From Deltaproteobacteria bacterium GWA2_55_10 (GTDB taxonomy: Bacteria > Desulfobacterota > GWC2-55-46), in NCBI GenBank assembly GCA_001797415.1, contig MGPL01000119.1, positions 1 to 16,578 of the forward strand: a stretch of DNA of 16,578 bases, given 5' to 3'. The translations under genes were made by a program, and so were the position numbers. The notes under the pieces were generated by a model that saw only the letters and a list, made by a program, of their open reading frames with translations, searched no databases and was not told where the DNA came from. Positions 8,553 through 15,206 of this stretch are shown in pieces; the first letter of the stretch is position 1; each line of letters begins with the position of its first letter.

Positions 8553-9416
8553 TTATGACTTGTTTATGTCCCTGTGCCTCTTCCGGATAAGGACCGTATC
8601 GGAACCCAGGCCCTCTGAGAGCGCCTCGACCATTGCCACGGACCTGTGCCTGCCTCCCGTGCAGCCCACGGCTATGGTAAGGTAAGACTTGCCCTCTTTC
8701 CCGTAAAGGGGAATAAGGTAATCGAGAAAATCCCTGAACCTCTCCAGAAATTCCTTTGCCTCTTTCCTTGAGAGAAGAAAATCCGTTATCCTGGGGTCCG
8801 TGCCGTCAAGGTGCTTCAAGGTGCTTATGAAATACGGGTTCGGCAGGAACCTGACGTCAATGACAATGTCAGCGTCGGTCGGTATGCCGTATCGGTAGCC
8901 GAAAGAGATGAAGTTCACCGCCATCTTCTCCCTTGAGACCGGCCCCGAGTAAATCTCCTTTATAAGGTCCCGGAGCTGATGGACGTTGAAGTCAGTCGTG
9001 TCAAAGACCCTGTCGGCATACGCCTTGAGCTCGCTTAAGATCTCCCTCTCCCGCGTTATGCCCTCAAGCGGGCTCTCGTCTGCCGCGAGCGGGTGCCGCC
9101 TCCTCGTCTCGCTGAACCTCCGTGCCAGCGACTCGTCCGAGGCCTCGAGATAAATGACCTCGAGCGAATACCCCGCGGCCTTGAGCTCCGCGAAGATGGG
9201 AGGCACGTCCTTGAGGAACTCCCTCTCCCTTACGTCTATGACCGCGGCGACCCTCAAGATCTCGCCTGAGCGCGCAAGGAGCTCCATGAACCTCGGAAGG
9301 AGCGCCACCGGCATGTTGTCGACGCAGTAATAGCCCAGGTCTTCCAATGCCTTTATGGCCGTGCTCTTGCCCGATCCGGAAGGGCCGCTCAAGACCACGA
9401 GCCTTATCTCTTTCAC
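8553..9416 (-). CDS. rapZ: RapZ/YvcJ-family nucleotide-binding RNA adaptor protein
   Basis: 287 residues. The family binds nucleotides; in Escherichia coli RapZ steers small RNAs of the GlmS pathway to RNase E, and in Bacillus YvcJ is a GTPase linked to competence and cell envelope growth. Seen: P-loop GPSGSGKS (11-18), the following ALEDLGYYCVDNMP that is typical of the family, and the C-terminal GCTGGRHRSV (251-260) of the RNA-binding domain. The start is GTG at 9416, overlapping the hprK TGA by 4 nt (GTGA), with an AGGA just before it. The protein has the usual family length. Its location next to hprK and ptsN is the classic arrangement. What it regulates in this organism cannot be told from the sequence. 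Confidence 0.96.
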   Translation of the reverse strand: MKEIRLVVLSGPSGSGKSTAIKALEDLGYYCVDNMPVALLPRFMELLARSGEILRVAAVIDVREREFLKDVPPIFAELKAAGYSLEVIYLEASDESLARRFSETRRRHPLAADESPLEGITREREILSELKAYADRVFDTTDFNVHQLRDLIKEIYSGPVSREKMAVNFISFGYRYGIPTDADIVIDVRFLPNPYFISTLKHLDGTDPRITDFLLSRKEAKEFLERFRDFLDYLIPLYGKEGKSYLTIAVGCTGGRHRSVAMVEALSEGLGSDTVLIRKRHRDINKS

Positions 9417-10348
9417 TTCCTGAACCCCTTCATGGCGTTGTCGAGCTCTCTCTCGAGCGCCTTTGCCGGGTGATGCCCCATTATCTTCAGTATCTGGTTC
9501 CTCGCCGCGACCTCGACAATGGTCGCGACGCTCCTGCCGGGGCTCACGGGCACTCTAAGGTACGGCAGGTCGACGCCGAGTATGTTGTAGGTGTTCTCCT
9601 CCAGGCCGAGCCTGTCGTACTCGGTCTCGCTCTCCCATTTAACGAGCTCCACGACTATGTCCATCTGCTTTTTTTCCCGGATGGCCGTGATGCCGTAGAG
9701 GTCTTTGACGTTGATAATCCCCAAGCCCCTTATCTCCATGTGGTACTTTATAAGCTCCGAGCTGGACCCGAAGAGGACCGAGGGCGGCATGCGCTTTACG
9801 ATGACTACGTCGTCGGAGACGAGCCTGTACCCGCGCGCTACCAGGTCAAGGGCGCACTCGCTCTTGCCTATCCCGCTCTTCCCGATTATAAGCACGCCGA
9901 CACCGAGCACGTCCACAAGGACGCCGTGAAGCGTCGTGGAAGGGGCGAGCCTCTCCTCGAGGTACTTGGTTACCCTCTCGATGAGGACTGAGGATGTGTG
10001 CTGGGTCCTGAAAAGGGGGATGCTGCTCTTCCTGCAGAGCTCTACGAGGAACTCCGGCGGTTCGAGTCCCCTCGCGACTATGATGGCCGGGAGCTCGGGC
10101 CTGAAGACCTTGAGCACGTCCTCGAGCTCGTCCGCCCCGAGCCGCTTGAGATAGTTAATCTCCGCGGCCCCGAATATCTGGAGCCTGTCCGCGTGAAGCT
10201 CTTCGAGAAGCCCGGTGAGGAGAAGGCCCGGCTTCTGTATGCGCGAAGTGGTTACTTCCCTGGTAAGCCCCTTCTCGCCTGCTATCAGCATCAGGCCGAG
10301 CCTCTCGTGCTGCACCCCTTCGAGAAGCTCTTTAACTGGTACGCCCAT
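9413..10348 (-). CDS. hprK: HPr kinase/phosphorylase
   Basis: 311 residues. It phosphorylates and dephosphorylates HPr on the regulatory serine. Seen: an N-terminal regulatory domain (about 1-130), the catalytic-region histidine His141 in TLHGVLVDVLGVGVL, P-loop GKSGIGKSE (156-164), acidic pair Asp179-Asp180 (VSDD), and the HprK signature EIRGLGIINVKDLYG (205-219). It is full length, unlike the shortened HprK of alphaproteobacteria. ATG at 10348 lies very close to its GGGAGG ribosome site (3 nt), a tight spacing, but no better start is seen. The gene starts 16 bp after the ptsN stop and overlaps rapZ by 4 nt. HPr (7264-7560) in the same operon keeps the target serine, so the enzyme has a substrate. 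Effectors are unknown here. Confidence 0.97.
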   Translation of the reverse strand: MGVPVKELLEGVQHERLGLMLIAGEKGLTREVTTSRIQKPGLLLTGLLEELHADRLQIFGAAEINYLKRLGADELEDVLKVFRPELPAIIVARGLEPPEFLVELCRKSSIPLFRTQHTSSVLIERVTKYLEERLAPSTTLHGVLVDVLGVGVLIIGKSGIGKSECALDLVARGYRLVSDDVVIVKRMPPSVLFGSSSELIKYHMEIRGLGIINVKDLYGITAIREKKQMDIVVELVKWESETEYDRLGLEENTYNILGVDLPYLRVPVSPGRSVATIVEVAARNQILKIMGHHPAKALERELDNAMKGFRK

Positions 10349-10364
10349 AAACCTCCCGGGCCGG

Positions 10365-10835
10365 CTAATTGACTCCGGTCTTCCTCTCGGCCTCGATTAT
10401 GGTCCTGTAGATCTCGGACCTTCCGTTAGCGTTCAGTAGACTTACCCTGAACTCCTGGTTCTTCAAGAGCTGTGAGATGCCGGCGAGTACCTTGAGATGA
10501 GCTGCCGCGGAGTTCTCAGGGGCCATGATGAGAAAGAACAGGTGCACCGGCAGCCTGTCCATTGAATCGAAGTTGACGCCCTTCCTGCTCCTGCCAAAAA
10601 AGACCTTTATCTCCTTCAAGCCCTTTACCCTGCCGTGGGGTATGGCGACACCGTGGCCGATGCCTGTAGTGCCGAGCTTTTCCCTCTCGAGCAAGGCCTG
10701 CAAGACAGCCTCCTTGTCGAGCGCCGTCTCAAAGGATGCGATGTCGGTGACCATCTCGGCAAGGAGCTCCTGCTTCTCGCGCGCTTCCAGGTCTGTGATG
10801 ATGTGGTCTTCACTGAGGACTTCCGCCAGTCTCAT
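10365..10835 (-). CDS. ptsN: PtsN-type EIIA (nitrogen-related PTS IIA, fructose-type fold)
   Basis: 156 residues. EIIA-Ntr takes phosphate from HPr or NPr and acts as a regulator, for example of potassium transport and sigma54-linked functions. Seen: active-site His67 in GIGHGVAIPHGRV and the downstream PVHLFFLIMAPENSAAAHL of the PTS_EIIA_2 domain; the domain fills the whole protein. A longer reading from a GTG at 10844 is possible, but that GTG is part of the AGGTG ribosome site lying 6 nt before the ATG at 10835, so the ATG is preferred. It is the first gene of the phosphotransfer operon, 90 bp after hpf, with a terminator-like hairpin and a GC-rich palindrome in the gap. No convincing promoter is seen there, so expression may come by read-through from hpf. 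Confidence 0.95.
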   Translation of the reverse strand: MRLAEVLSEDHIITDLEAREKQELLAEMVTDIASFETALDKEAVLQALLEREKLGTTGIGHGVAIPHGRVKGLKEIKVFFGRSRKGVNFDSMDRLPVHLFFLIMAPENSAAAHLKVLAGISQLLKNQEFRVSLLNANGRSEIYRTIIEAERKTGVN

Positions 10836-10866
10836 AGGCTTCACCTATACGGGGGGTGGTGCAGAA

Positions 10867-10886
10867 GGCCCGGGAAGGCCCGGGCC
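10867..10886. repeat. GC-rich palindrome upstream of ptsN
   Basis: GGCCCGGG, AAGG, CCCGGGCC: an 8-bp perfect stem with a 4-nt loop. It also reads as GGCCCGGG repeated twice with AA between. On the minus strand no T-run follows, so it is not a terminator by itself. It sits about 30 nt before the ptsN start and would form a stable hairpin in the ptsN leader. Confidence 0.6.
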
Positions 10887-10889
10887 CTT

Positions 10890-10926
10890 AAAAACAAAAA
10901 ATGAACAGAGAACCGCGGGGCTCTCT
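10890..10926 (-). terminator. Probable rho-independent terminator after hpf
   Basis: On the minus strand an 8-bp stem (AGAGAGCC / GGTTCTCT, one G-T pair) with loop CCGC overlaps the last base of the hpf stop codon. A T-rich tract (ATTTTTTGTTTTT) starts 4 nt after it. The gap before the T-run weakens it, so partial read-through into ptsN is likely. Confidence 0.6.
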
Positions 10927-11465
10927 TACCTGGTTGTCTCGATGAGCCCGTAGTCGCCGTCCTTGAGCCTGTAGATGACGCAAGTCGAGCCGGTTGCCTG
11001 GTCCGTAAAGACGAGGAAGTCCTTGTTTATTATGTCCATCTGCATGGCCGCTTCCTCGACGGACATGGGCTTTACGAACTGGTTCTCCTTCTTTACTATC
11101 TTCTTTCTCTCGACAGCCGCGCCGCCCTCGCCTTCGGGCACCGAATACCTTATGGAGGAAGGCTCGCCGTTATGGGGCTTGTGGTCCTTGAGCTTTTCCT
11201 TGTGCTTCATGGCCTGGCCTTCGAGCTTGTCGATGACCGTGTCGATTGCCGAGTACATGTCCTGTGTATCGAACTGCGCCTTGAAGGTGGTGCCGTTGGC
11301 GGTCATGGTGGCGTCGGCTATGTGCCTTATCTTTTCGACTGAAAGCACCCAATGTATTTCGATCGGCTCCAGAAGGTACTTGGAAAGCCTGTCGGATTTT
11401 TCCTCGACATATTTTTTCAGGGCCTCTGAGGACTCCATGTGCCTGAATGTGACGCTCTTTTGCAT
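10926..11465 (-). CDS. hpf: Long-form ribosome hibernation promoting factor
   Basis: 179 residues. Long HPF binds the 30S subunit and, through its C-terminal domain, joins two ribosomes into an inactive 100S dimer during slow growth. Seen: the N-terminal S30AE/RaiA domain (about 1-100, beginning SVTFRHMESSEALKKYVEEK), a charged linker, and the C-terminal dimerisation domain (about 125-179) with the recognisable KPMSVEEAAMQMDIINKDFL and DGDYGLIE. Both domains are present, so it is the long form rather than the short YfiA/HPF of enterics. ATG at 11465 has a GGAGG ribosome site 8 nt upstream. It has its own sigma70-like promoter and a probable terminator. Its place between rpoN and ptsN is a widely conserved arrangement. 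Confidence 0.96.
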   Translation of the reverse strand: MQKSVTFRHMESSEALKKYVEEKSDRLSKYLLEPIEIHWVLSVEKIRHIADATMTANGTTFKAQFDTQDMYSAIDTVIDKLEGQAMKHKEKLKDHKPHNGEPSSIRYSVPEGEGGAAVERKKIVKKENQFVKPMSVEEAAMQMDIINKDFLVFTDQATGSTCVIYRLKDGDYGLIETTR

Positions 11466-11531
11466 TTACCTGACCTCCAATATGAGTTTAGAGCTAAAGA
11501 CGAATAGGGCGAATCAGCGTGGAACCATATA

Positions 11532-11560
11532 TTTTTAAGCTTTAAGAGGGAAAAAGTCAA
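11532..11560 (-). promoter_or_regulatory. Probable sigma70-type promoter for hpf
   Basis: On the minus strand, -35 TTGACT (11560-11555), a 17-bp spacer and a weak -10 TAAAAA (11537-11532), in a locally AT-rich stretch within the 153-bp rpoN-hpf gap. The leader would be about 60 nt. The -35 is good; the -10 is poor. Confidence 0.5.
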
Positions 11561-11568
11561 TACCATAA

Positions 11569-11583
11569 GAGCGTGGGGCGCTC
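11569..11583 (-). terminator. Weak hairpin after rpoN, possible terminator
   Basis: A 5-bp stem GAGCG/CGCTC with a 5-nt loop, followed on the minus strand by TTATGG only. It lies about 35 nt after the rpoN stop and just before the hpf promoter. The lack of a T-run makes it doubtful as an intrinsic terminator. Confidence 0.25.
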
Positions 11584-11618
11584 CTGCCGCCTGGCGGGGC
11601 TTAAGGATCCCGGGGACC

Positions 11619-13070
11619 TCAATAATGGACCTTTCTCCTGGTGGAGGACTGGAAGCCAAGGGCTTCCCTGTACTTGGTCGCCGTCCTCCTGGCGACGGCT
11701 ATGCCGGACTCCTTCAATATCTCCACTATCTGCTTGTCGCTCAAGGGCTTTTTCGAGTCCTCCGACTCAATTATCTTCTTTACCTTCTCCTTGATATATT
11801 CGGTAGCGACGGCCGCATTCCCGTCGTGGCCGGCAATGCCCGTCGAGAAGAAGTACTTGAGCTCGAAGATCCCGCGCGGGGTCTGGACATACTTGCTGGA
11901 CGTTACCCTGCTCACGGTCGACTCGTGCACGCCTATTTCTGCAGCGACGTCCTTCAGGACAAGGGGCTTCAGGTGCTTCAATCCCTTATCCAGGAACTCC
12001 CTCTGGAACTTCACTATGCACTCGACGACCCTGTATATGGTGCGCTGCCTCTGGTGCACGCTCTTTATGAGCCACATGGCGCTGCGGACCTTGTCCTGTA
12101 TGTAGCCCTTGGCCTTGTCGGCCTGCGACCCGCCCGCCTTCAGGAGCTGCCTGTAGTACGGGCTTATCTTGAGCTTTGGCATGCCGTCTTCGTTGAGAGA
12201 TATTACGTAATCGTCCCCGACCTTGTGGATGTATATGTCAGGCACTATGGCCCTTGACTCGTCAGATCCGAAGCCGGAGCCCGGAGTCGGGTTCAGGTTC
12301 CTGTTGATCGATTTCGCGGCCTCGAAGACCTCTTCGGTCGTTATTCCGAGGGCCTTCGCTATTCCCTTGAAGTTCTTCCTCGCGAGCTTATCGAGGTGAG
12401 AGGCTATTACCTCTTCCATGACAGTGTCGCGTATAGGCATATTCCTTGCCTGCGTAAGAAGGCATTCGCGGAGCGTCCTCGAGCACGAGCCCAAGGGATC
12501 GAACTGCTGTATGATGCCCAGCACGCATTCGGCGTCCTCGGGGAGAGAGCCGGTGGAGCGGGCTATCTCCGCCAGAGATGCCGCCTCATACTCGTCGTCC
12601 GAAAGGCCGCCCCTGTCCACGAGCCTCAGGTATCCGTCATCGTCGGTGTTGCCGATTATGAATTCGCCGACTGAAAGCTCCTCGTCGGTGAAGCCGTACA
12701 TCCGGAGCTGCCAGTTGAGGTGCTCGGAGAGGCTGCCGCCCGAAGAGGAGATGTTCGACATGATGTCGTTCTCCTCGTCGCGCACGCTGAAATCTATGCC
12801 ACCCGACTTATACTCGCTCTGCTGCTCTATGTAGGTCTCCCAGTCTATCTCGGGCTTTTGCGGCGGCTCCTCGGGAGACTGCTCTTGCCCGCCGGCCTCC
12901 ATGTCAGGGGCCGATACGTCCTCGAGGACAGGGTTGGTCTGCACCTCTTCCCTGACCATCTCGACAAGCTCGAGCCTCGAGAGCTGCAGCAGCTTTATCG
13001 CCAGCTGCAGCTGGGGCGTCATCACCAGGTTCTGCGTGAGCTTGAGTTCCTGTTTTAGTTCGTAGGCCAT
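11619..13070 (-). CDS. rpoN: RNA polymerase sigma-54 factor
   Basis: 483 residues. Sigma54 directs RNA polymerase to -24/-12 promoters that need ATP-driven activators. Seen: glutamine-rich region I (about 4-49, LKQELKLTQNLVMTPQLQLA), an acidic region II (about 50-100), the core-binding region (about 110-290), an HTH near KDVAAEIGVHESTVSRVTSS, and a C-terminal RpoN box at 460-469. The box reads ARRTATKYRE instead of the usual ARRTVAKYRE; I re-read the codons (ACG GCG ACC) and the two changes are in the DNA. ATG at 13070 has a GGAG ribosome site 5 nt upstream. It follows lptB after a 189-bp spacer with repeat-like hairpins, so it may be co-transcribed with lptCAB or have its own promoter in that spacer. 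No other sigma54 gene or activator is in the window. Confidence 0.97.
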   Translation of the reverse strand: MAYELKQELKLTQNLVMTPQLQLAIKLLQLSRLELVEMVREEVQTNPVLEDVSAPDMEAGGQEQSPEEPPQKPEIDWETYIEQQSEYKSGGIDFSVRDEENDIMSNISSSGGSLSEHLNWQLRMYGFTDEELSVGEFIIGNTDDDGYLRLVDRGGLSDDEYEAASLAEIARSTGSLPEDAECVLGIIQQFDPLGSCSRTLRECLLTQARNMPIRDTVMEEVIASHLDKLARKNFKGIAKALGITTEEVFEAAKSINRNLNPTPGSGFGSDESRAIVPDIYIHKVGDDYVISLNEDGMPKLKISPYYRQLLKAGGSQADKAKGYIQDKVRSAMWLIKSVHQRQRTIYRVVECIVKFQREFLDKGLKHLKPLVLKDVAAEIGVHESTVSRVTSSKYVQTPRGIFELKYFFSTGIAGHDGNAAVATEYIKEKVKKIIESEDSKKPLSDKQIVEILKESGIAVARRTATKYREALGFQSSTRRKVHY

Positions 13071-13161
13071 GATGCTCCAAGATGCTTGCGAATTTCCAAT
13101 ATCTTAAAGCTTGGTGCAAACCAGCTTCGTTCAGGCTGCTCAAAAAGTTCCATATGCGAGG

Positions 13162-13225
13162 CCCCGGTTAAATCGGGGAGCGAGGAACGAGTCGTACTCT
13201 TTATGTACGTCGCTTCTGCCGCTCC
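13162..13225. repeat. Hairpin-rich, repeat-like spacer element between lptB and rpoN
   Basis: Two adjoining inverted repeats: CCCCG/CGGGG (13162-13166/13174-13178) and a long imperfect palindrome with ends GGAGCG/CGCTCC (13177-13182/13220-13225) and an inner GTAC-containing stem around ATAAAGA. The flank at 13131-13150 reads tcaggctgctcaaaaagttc. From memory, similar runs recur in intergenic regions of related genomes, but only one copy is in this window. It is non-coding as far as I can see and sits in the 189-bp gap before rpoN. Whether it is a REP- or MITE-type element needs a genome-wide search. Confidence 0.45.
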
Positions 13226-13259
13226 TGAAGCCAACAAAGATGGACTTATTTCATGCCTG

Positions 13260-13982
13260 CTAAAGTCTGAACCGCTCTCCCAGATAAACTTCCCTTACGC
13301 GTCTGGAATCGAGTATCTCCGTCGGCGTGCCTGCCTTAAGGAGCTTGCCGGAGCCTATGATATAGGCCCTGTCGCAAATACCGAGAGTCGCGCCGACATT
13401 ATGGTCGGTGACGAGAATGCCTATGCCCTTTTTCTTGAGGTCGAGCATTATATCCTGTATGTCGCCTACCGCTATGGGGTCTATGCCTGAGAAGGGCTCG
13501 TCCAGGAGGAGGAATGACGGGGAGTTCACAAGCGCCCTTGCTATCTCTACCCTCCGCCTTTCTCCACCTGAAAGCGCGAAAGCCTTTGTCTTTGCCAGAT
13601 GCAGCACGCCAAGCTCTTCAAGGAGCGTCCTCAGGCGCGTTTCGACCTCTGCCCTGGGTATATCGAGGTACTCGAGCACGCCCCTTACATTGTCCTCGAC
13701 GTTGAGCTTCCGGAAGACGGAAGCTTCCTGCGGAAGATAGCTTACGCCAAGCCTCGCCCTCTCGTACATGGGCATCGTGGTGATGTCCTTGTCCCCGAAG
13801 GAGATGCTGCCCTCGTCAGGGGCGATCAGCCCGACTATCATATAGAATGTCGTCGTCTTGCCGGCGCCGTTCGGGCCAAGCAGGCCGACTATCTCCCCGG
13901 GCTCGATATCGAGGCTTACGCCGTCGACGACCTTTCTCTTTTTAAAGGATTTAGCGAGTCCCTTTACAGCGAGCTTCTTCAC
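13260..13982 (-). CDS. lptB: LPS export ABC transporter ATP-binding protein
   Basis: 240 residues. LptB powers extraction of lipopolysaccharide from the inner membrane as the ATPase of LptB2FG. Seen: Walker A GPNGAGKT (36-43), Q-loop Gln85, ABC signature LSGGE (137-141), Walker B FLLLDEP (157-163) and H-loop His194 in VTDHNV; PFSGIDPIAV after Walker B is typical of LptB. An upstream extension to 14072 is open but would run through lptA and add 30 non-family residues. The GTG at 13982 (reading VKKLAVKGLAKSF) has a GGAGG ribosome site 9 nt before it and gives the normal length. It overlaps the end of lptA by 32 nt in another frame, suggesting coupled translation. lptF and lptG are not in this window. 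Confidence 0.97.
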   Translation of the reverse strand: MKKLAVKGLAKSFKKRKVVDGVSLDIEPGEIVGLLGPNGAGKTTTFYMIVGLIAPDEGSISFGDKDITTMPMYERARLGVSYLPQEASVFRKLNVEDNVRGVLEYLDIPRAEVETRLRTLLEELGVLHLAKTKAFALSGGERRRVEIARALVNSPSFLLLDEPFSGIDPIAVGDIQDIMLDLKKKGIGILVTDHNVGATLGICDRAYIIGSGKLLKAGTPTEILDSRRVREVYLGERFRL

Positions 13983-14517
13983 TAACGGGCTCCTCCGTTC
14001 CCTTGTTTTCAGGGCAGTTCTTATCCGGCATGATGACGGCCTTGACCCTGCCGCCGTCGCCGCTCTCGACAAGGGCGTTGTCCTTGTCGAGGTAAACCGT
14101 TATCCTGTCGCCTTTTATCGTGTCAGAGCACTGCCTTACAAGCGGATCTCCGGTGAGGACTATTATCCTCTCCTTCCTGTCGTAGACAGCCTTATTGGAA
14201 GTCGAGGTCTTCTGGCCCTGGAATATCCTGACGCTCCCGGCAGCCTCTATCTGGCTCACTTCCTTATTATTATCATACATTATCTGGAGCTCGTCGGAGC
14301 AGAGCGTGAAGTCCTCTACGGCGACCACATTGCCCTTGAAGACTACCCTGTTCTCGTTGGTGCTCGCTTCCATCGTATCTGATGTGACTGTAACGGGTTT
14401 CCGGGGTGTGTCTTTGGATGCCTTGGATGCCCCGGACTCTTGAGCCAGGGAAATGGAAGCCGGGGCCAGAAGGGCCGCGGCAAGGAGAGGCAATACCGCT
14501 TTTTTAAGAAATGGCAT
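13951..14517 (-). CDS. lptA: LptA-type periplasmic LPS transport protein
   Basis: 188 residues. LptA forms the periplasmic bridge that carries LPS from LptC to the outer-membrane LptD. Seen: a signal peptide (positive MPFLKK, then a hydrophobic stretch to about 25 ending SISLAQ), and the OstA-like repeat pattern beginning VTSDTMEASTNENRVVFKGNV and continuing with EAAGSVRIFQGQKTSTSNKAVYD. The C-terminal 30 or so residues are charged and overlap the lptB start region; they are probably unstructured. ATG at 14517 starts 5 nt after the lptC stop, with an AAGG ribosome site lying in the end of lptC. Placement between lptC and lptB supports the call. Two cysteines in the mature part (DFTLCSD and VRQCSD) might form a disulfide; that is a guess. 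Confidence 0.92.
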   Translation of the reverse strand: MPFLKKAVLPLLAAALLAPASISLAQESGASKASKDTPRKPVTVTSDTMEASTNENRVVFKGNVVAVEDFTLCSDELQIMYDNNKEVSQIEAAGSVRIFQGQKTSTSNKAVYDRKERIIVLTGDPLVRQCSDTIKGDRITVYLDKDNALVESGDGGRVKAVIMPDKNCPENKGTEEPVSEEARCKGTR

Positions 14518-14522
14518 TCGGA

Positions 14523-15086
14523 TTACCTTACGGCTGAGTCCCTGAAGACCGCCTTTACTTTGCTGAGAAGCCGGAACTCCTCGGAATCTATCCTGACCAG
14601 CAGCCCGACGCCTTCGAGGTCCATCTTTCCGGAGGTCATTGCGACCTTGTCAGGGGTGGTGATCTCCTTGGTGCCTATCATGTACTTGAGGGTGTCTGTC
14701 TTAAGAGTATAACCTTCTTTGACAGACTCGATCTTGACGTCTCCCGTTACATTTATCTCTCCGGCGCCCTCCTTGAAGGTGCCCTGCCGGGAGGTGAGGA
14801 CGTAAGGCGTGCCGTCATCGGCAAAGAAGGTGATCTTTACGTCCTCGAAGAGCGTAAGGTCCTCTTCCCTGGAGCGCTCCGCCGATCTGGCGTCGAGCTC
14901 CCATTCCACCCTGCCCTCTTTGGTGCCGGAGTAATGTATCCTGTCTATCTTTACCTGTACCTTCTCGTCTTCCCTGAACTCCTGCGGGGGCTCCTGGGTC
15001 TTGTAATGAATAAAGACCAGCAGGGCCAGCCCCAGAATGGAAAGGACTATGAAGGCCGCTAGGGAAGCCCTTATCTTACGATTCAT
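14523..15086 (-). CDS. lptC: LptC-type LPS export protein, inner-membrane anchored
   Basis: 187 residues. LptC is anchored in the inner membrane and passes LPS from the LptB2FG complex to LptA. Seen: an N-terminal transmembrane helix (ASLAAFIVLSILGLALLVFI, from about residue 7) after the basic MNRKIR, then a periplasmic beta-rich LptC domain with VEWELDARSAE, FFADDGTPYVLTS, TGDVKIES and GYTLKTDTLKY. The start is uncertain: ATG at 15086 and GTG at 15092 are both in frame and neither has a clear ribosome site; I prefer the ATG. A good promoter lies about 80 bp upstream, so lptC probably begins a transcript that includes lptA and lptB. The sequence family is divergent in general, so gene order adds weight to the call. 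Confidence 0.92.
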   Translation of the reverse strand: MNRKIRASLAAFIVLSILGLALLVFIHYKTQEPPQEFREDEKVQVKIDRIHYSGTKEGRVEWELDARSAERSREEDLTLFEDVKITFFADDGTPYVLTSRQGTFKEGAGEINVTGDVKIESVKEGYTLKTDTLKYMIGTKEITTPDKVAMTSGKMDLEGVGLLVRIDSEEFRLLSKVKAVFRDSAVR

Positions 15087-15164
15087 GGGCACGCATTTGA
15101 GAGCCCGTAAAAACTAATGATTTCAAAAACTTGCAACCAGACATTTAATCCTTGATTAGCAAAA

Positions 15165-15193
15165 ATTATACCATCGGCCTTTTGGGCTGTAAA
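15165..15193 (-). promoter_or_regulatory. Sigma70-type promoter for lptC-lptA-lptB, overlapped by an inverted repeat
   Basis: On the minus strand, -35 TTTACA (15193-15188), a 17-bp spacer and -10 TATAAT (15170-15165), a perfect -10 preceded by TGG. The inverted repeat GCCTTT/AAAGGC at 15177-15196 covers the -35 and part of the spacer and may be an operator. The predicted start is about 70 nt before lptC. Confidence 0.75.
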
Positions 15194-15206
15194 GGCTTTT
15201 TGCCCA

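Noticed and set aside
13055..13237. 60-codon minus-strand frame in the lptB-rpoN spacer (ending in the rpoN start)
   Set aside because: It reads through the palindromic repeat-like element and overlaps the rpoN ribosome site. It has no ribosome site of its own that I trust; likely a spurious translation of a repeat.
13983..14072. 30-codon N-terminal extension of lptB
   Set aside because: It lies inside lptA and adds residues foreign to LptB, while the GTG at 13982 has a proper ribosome site and gives the usual family length.
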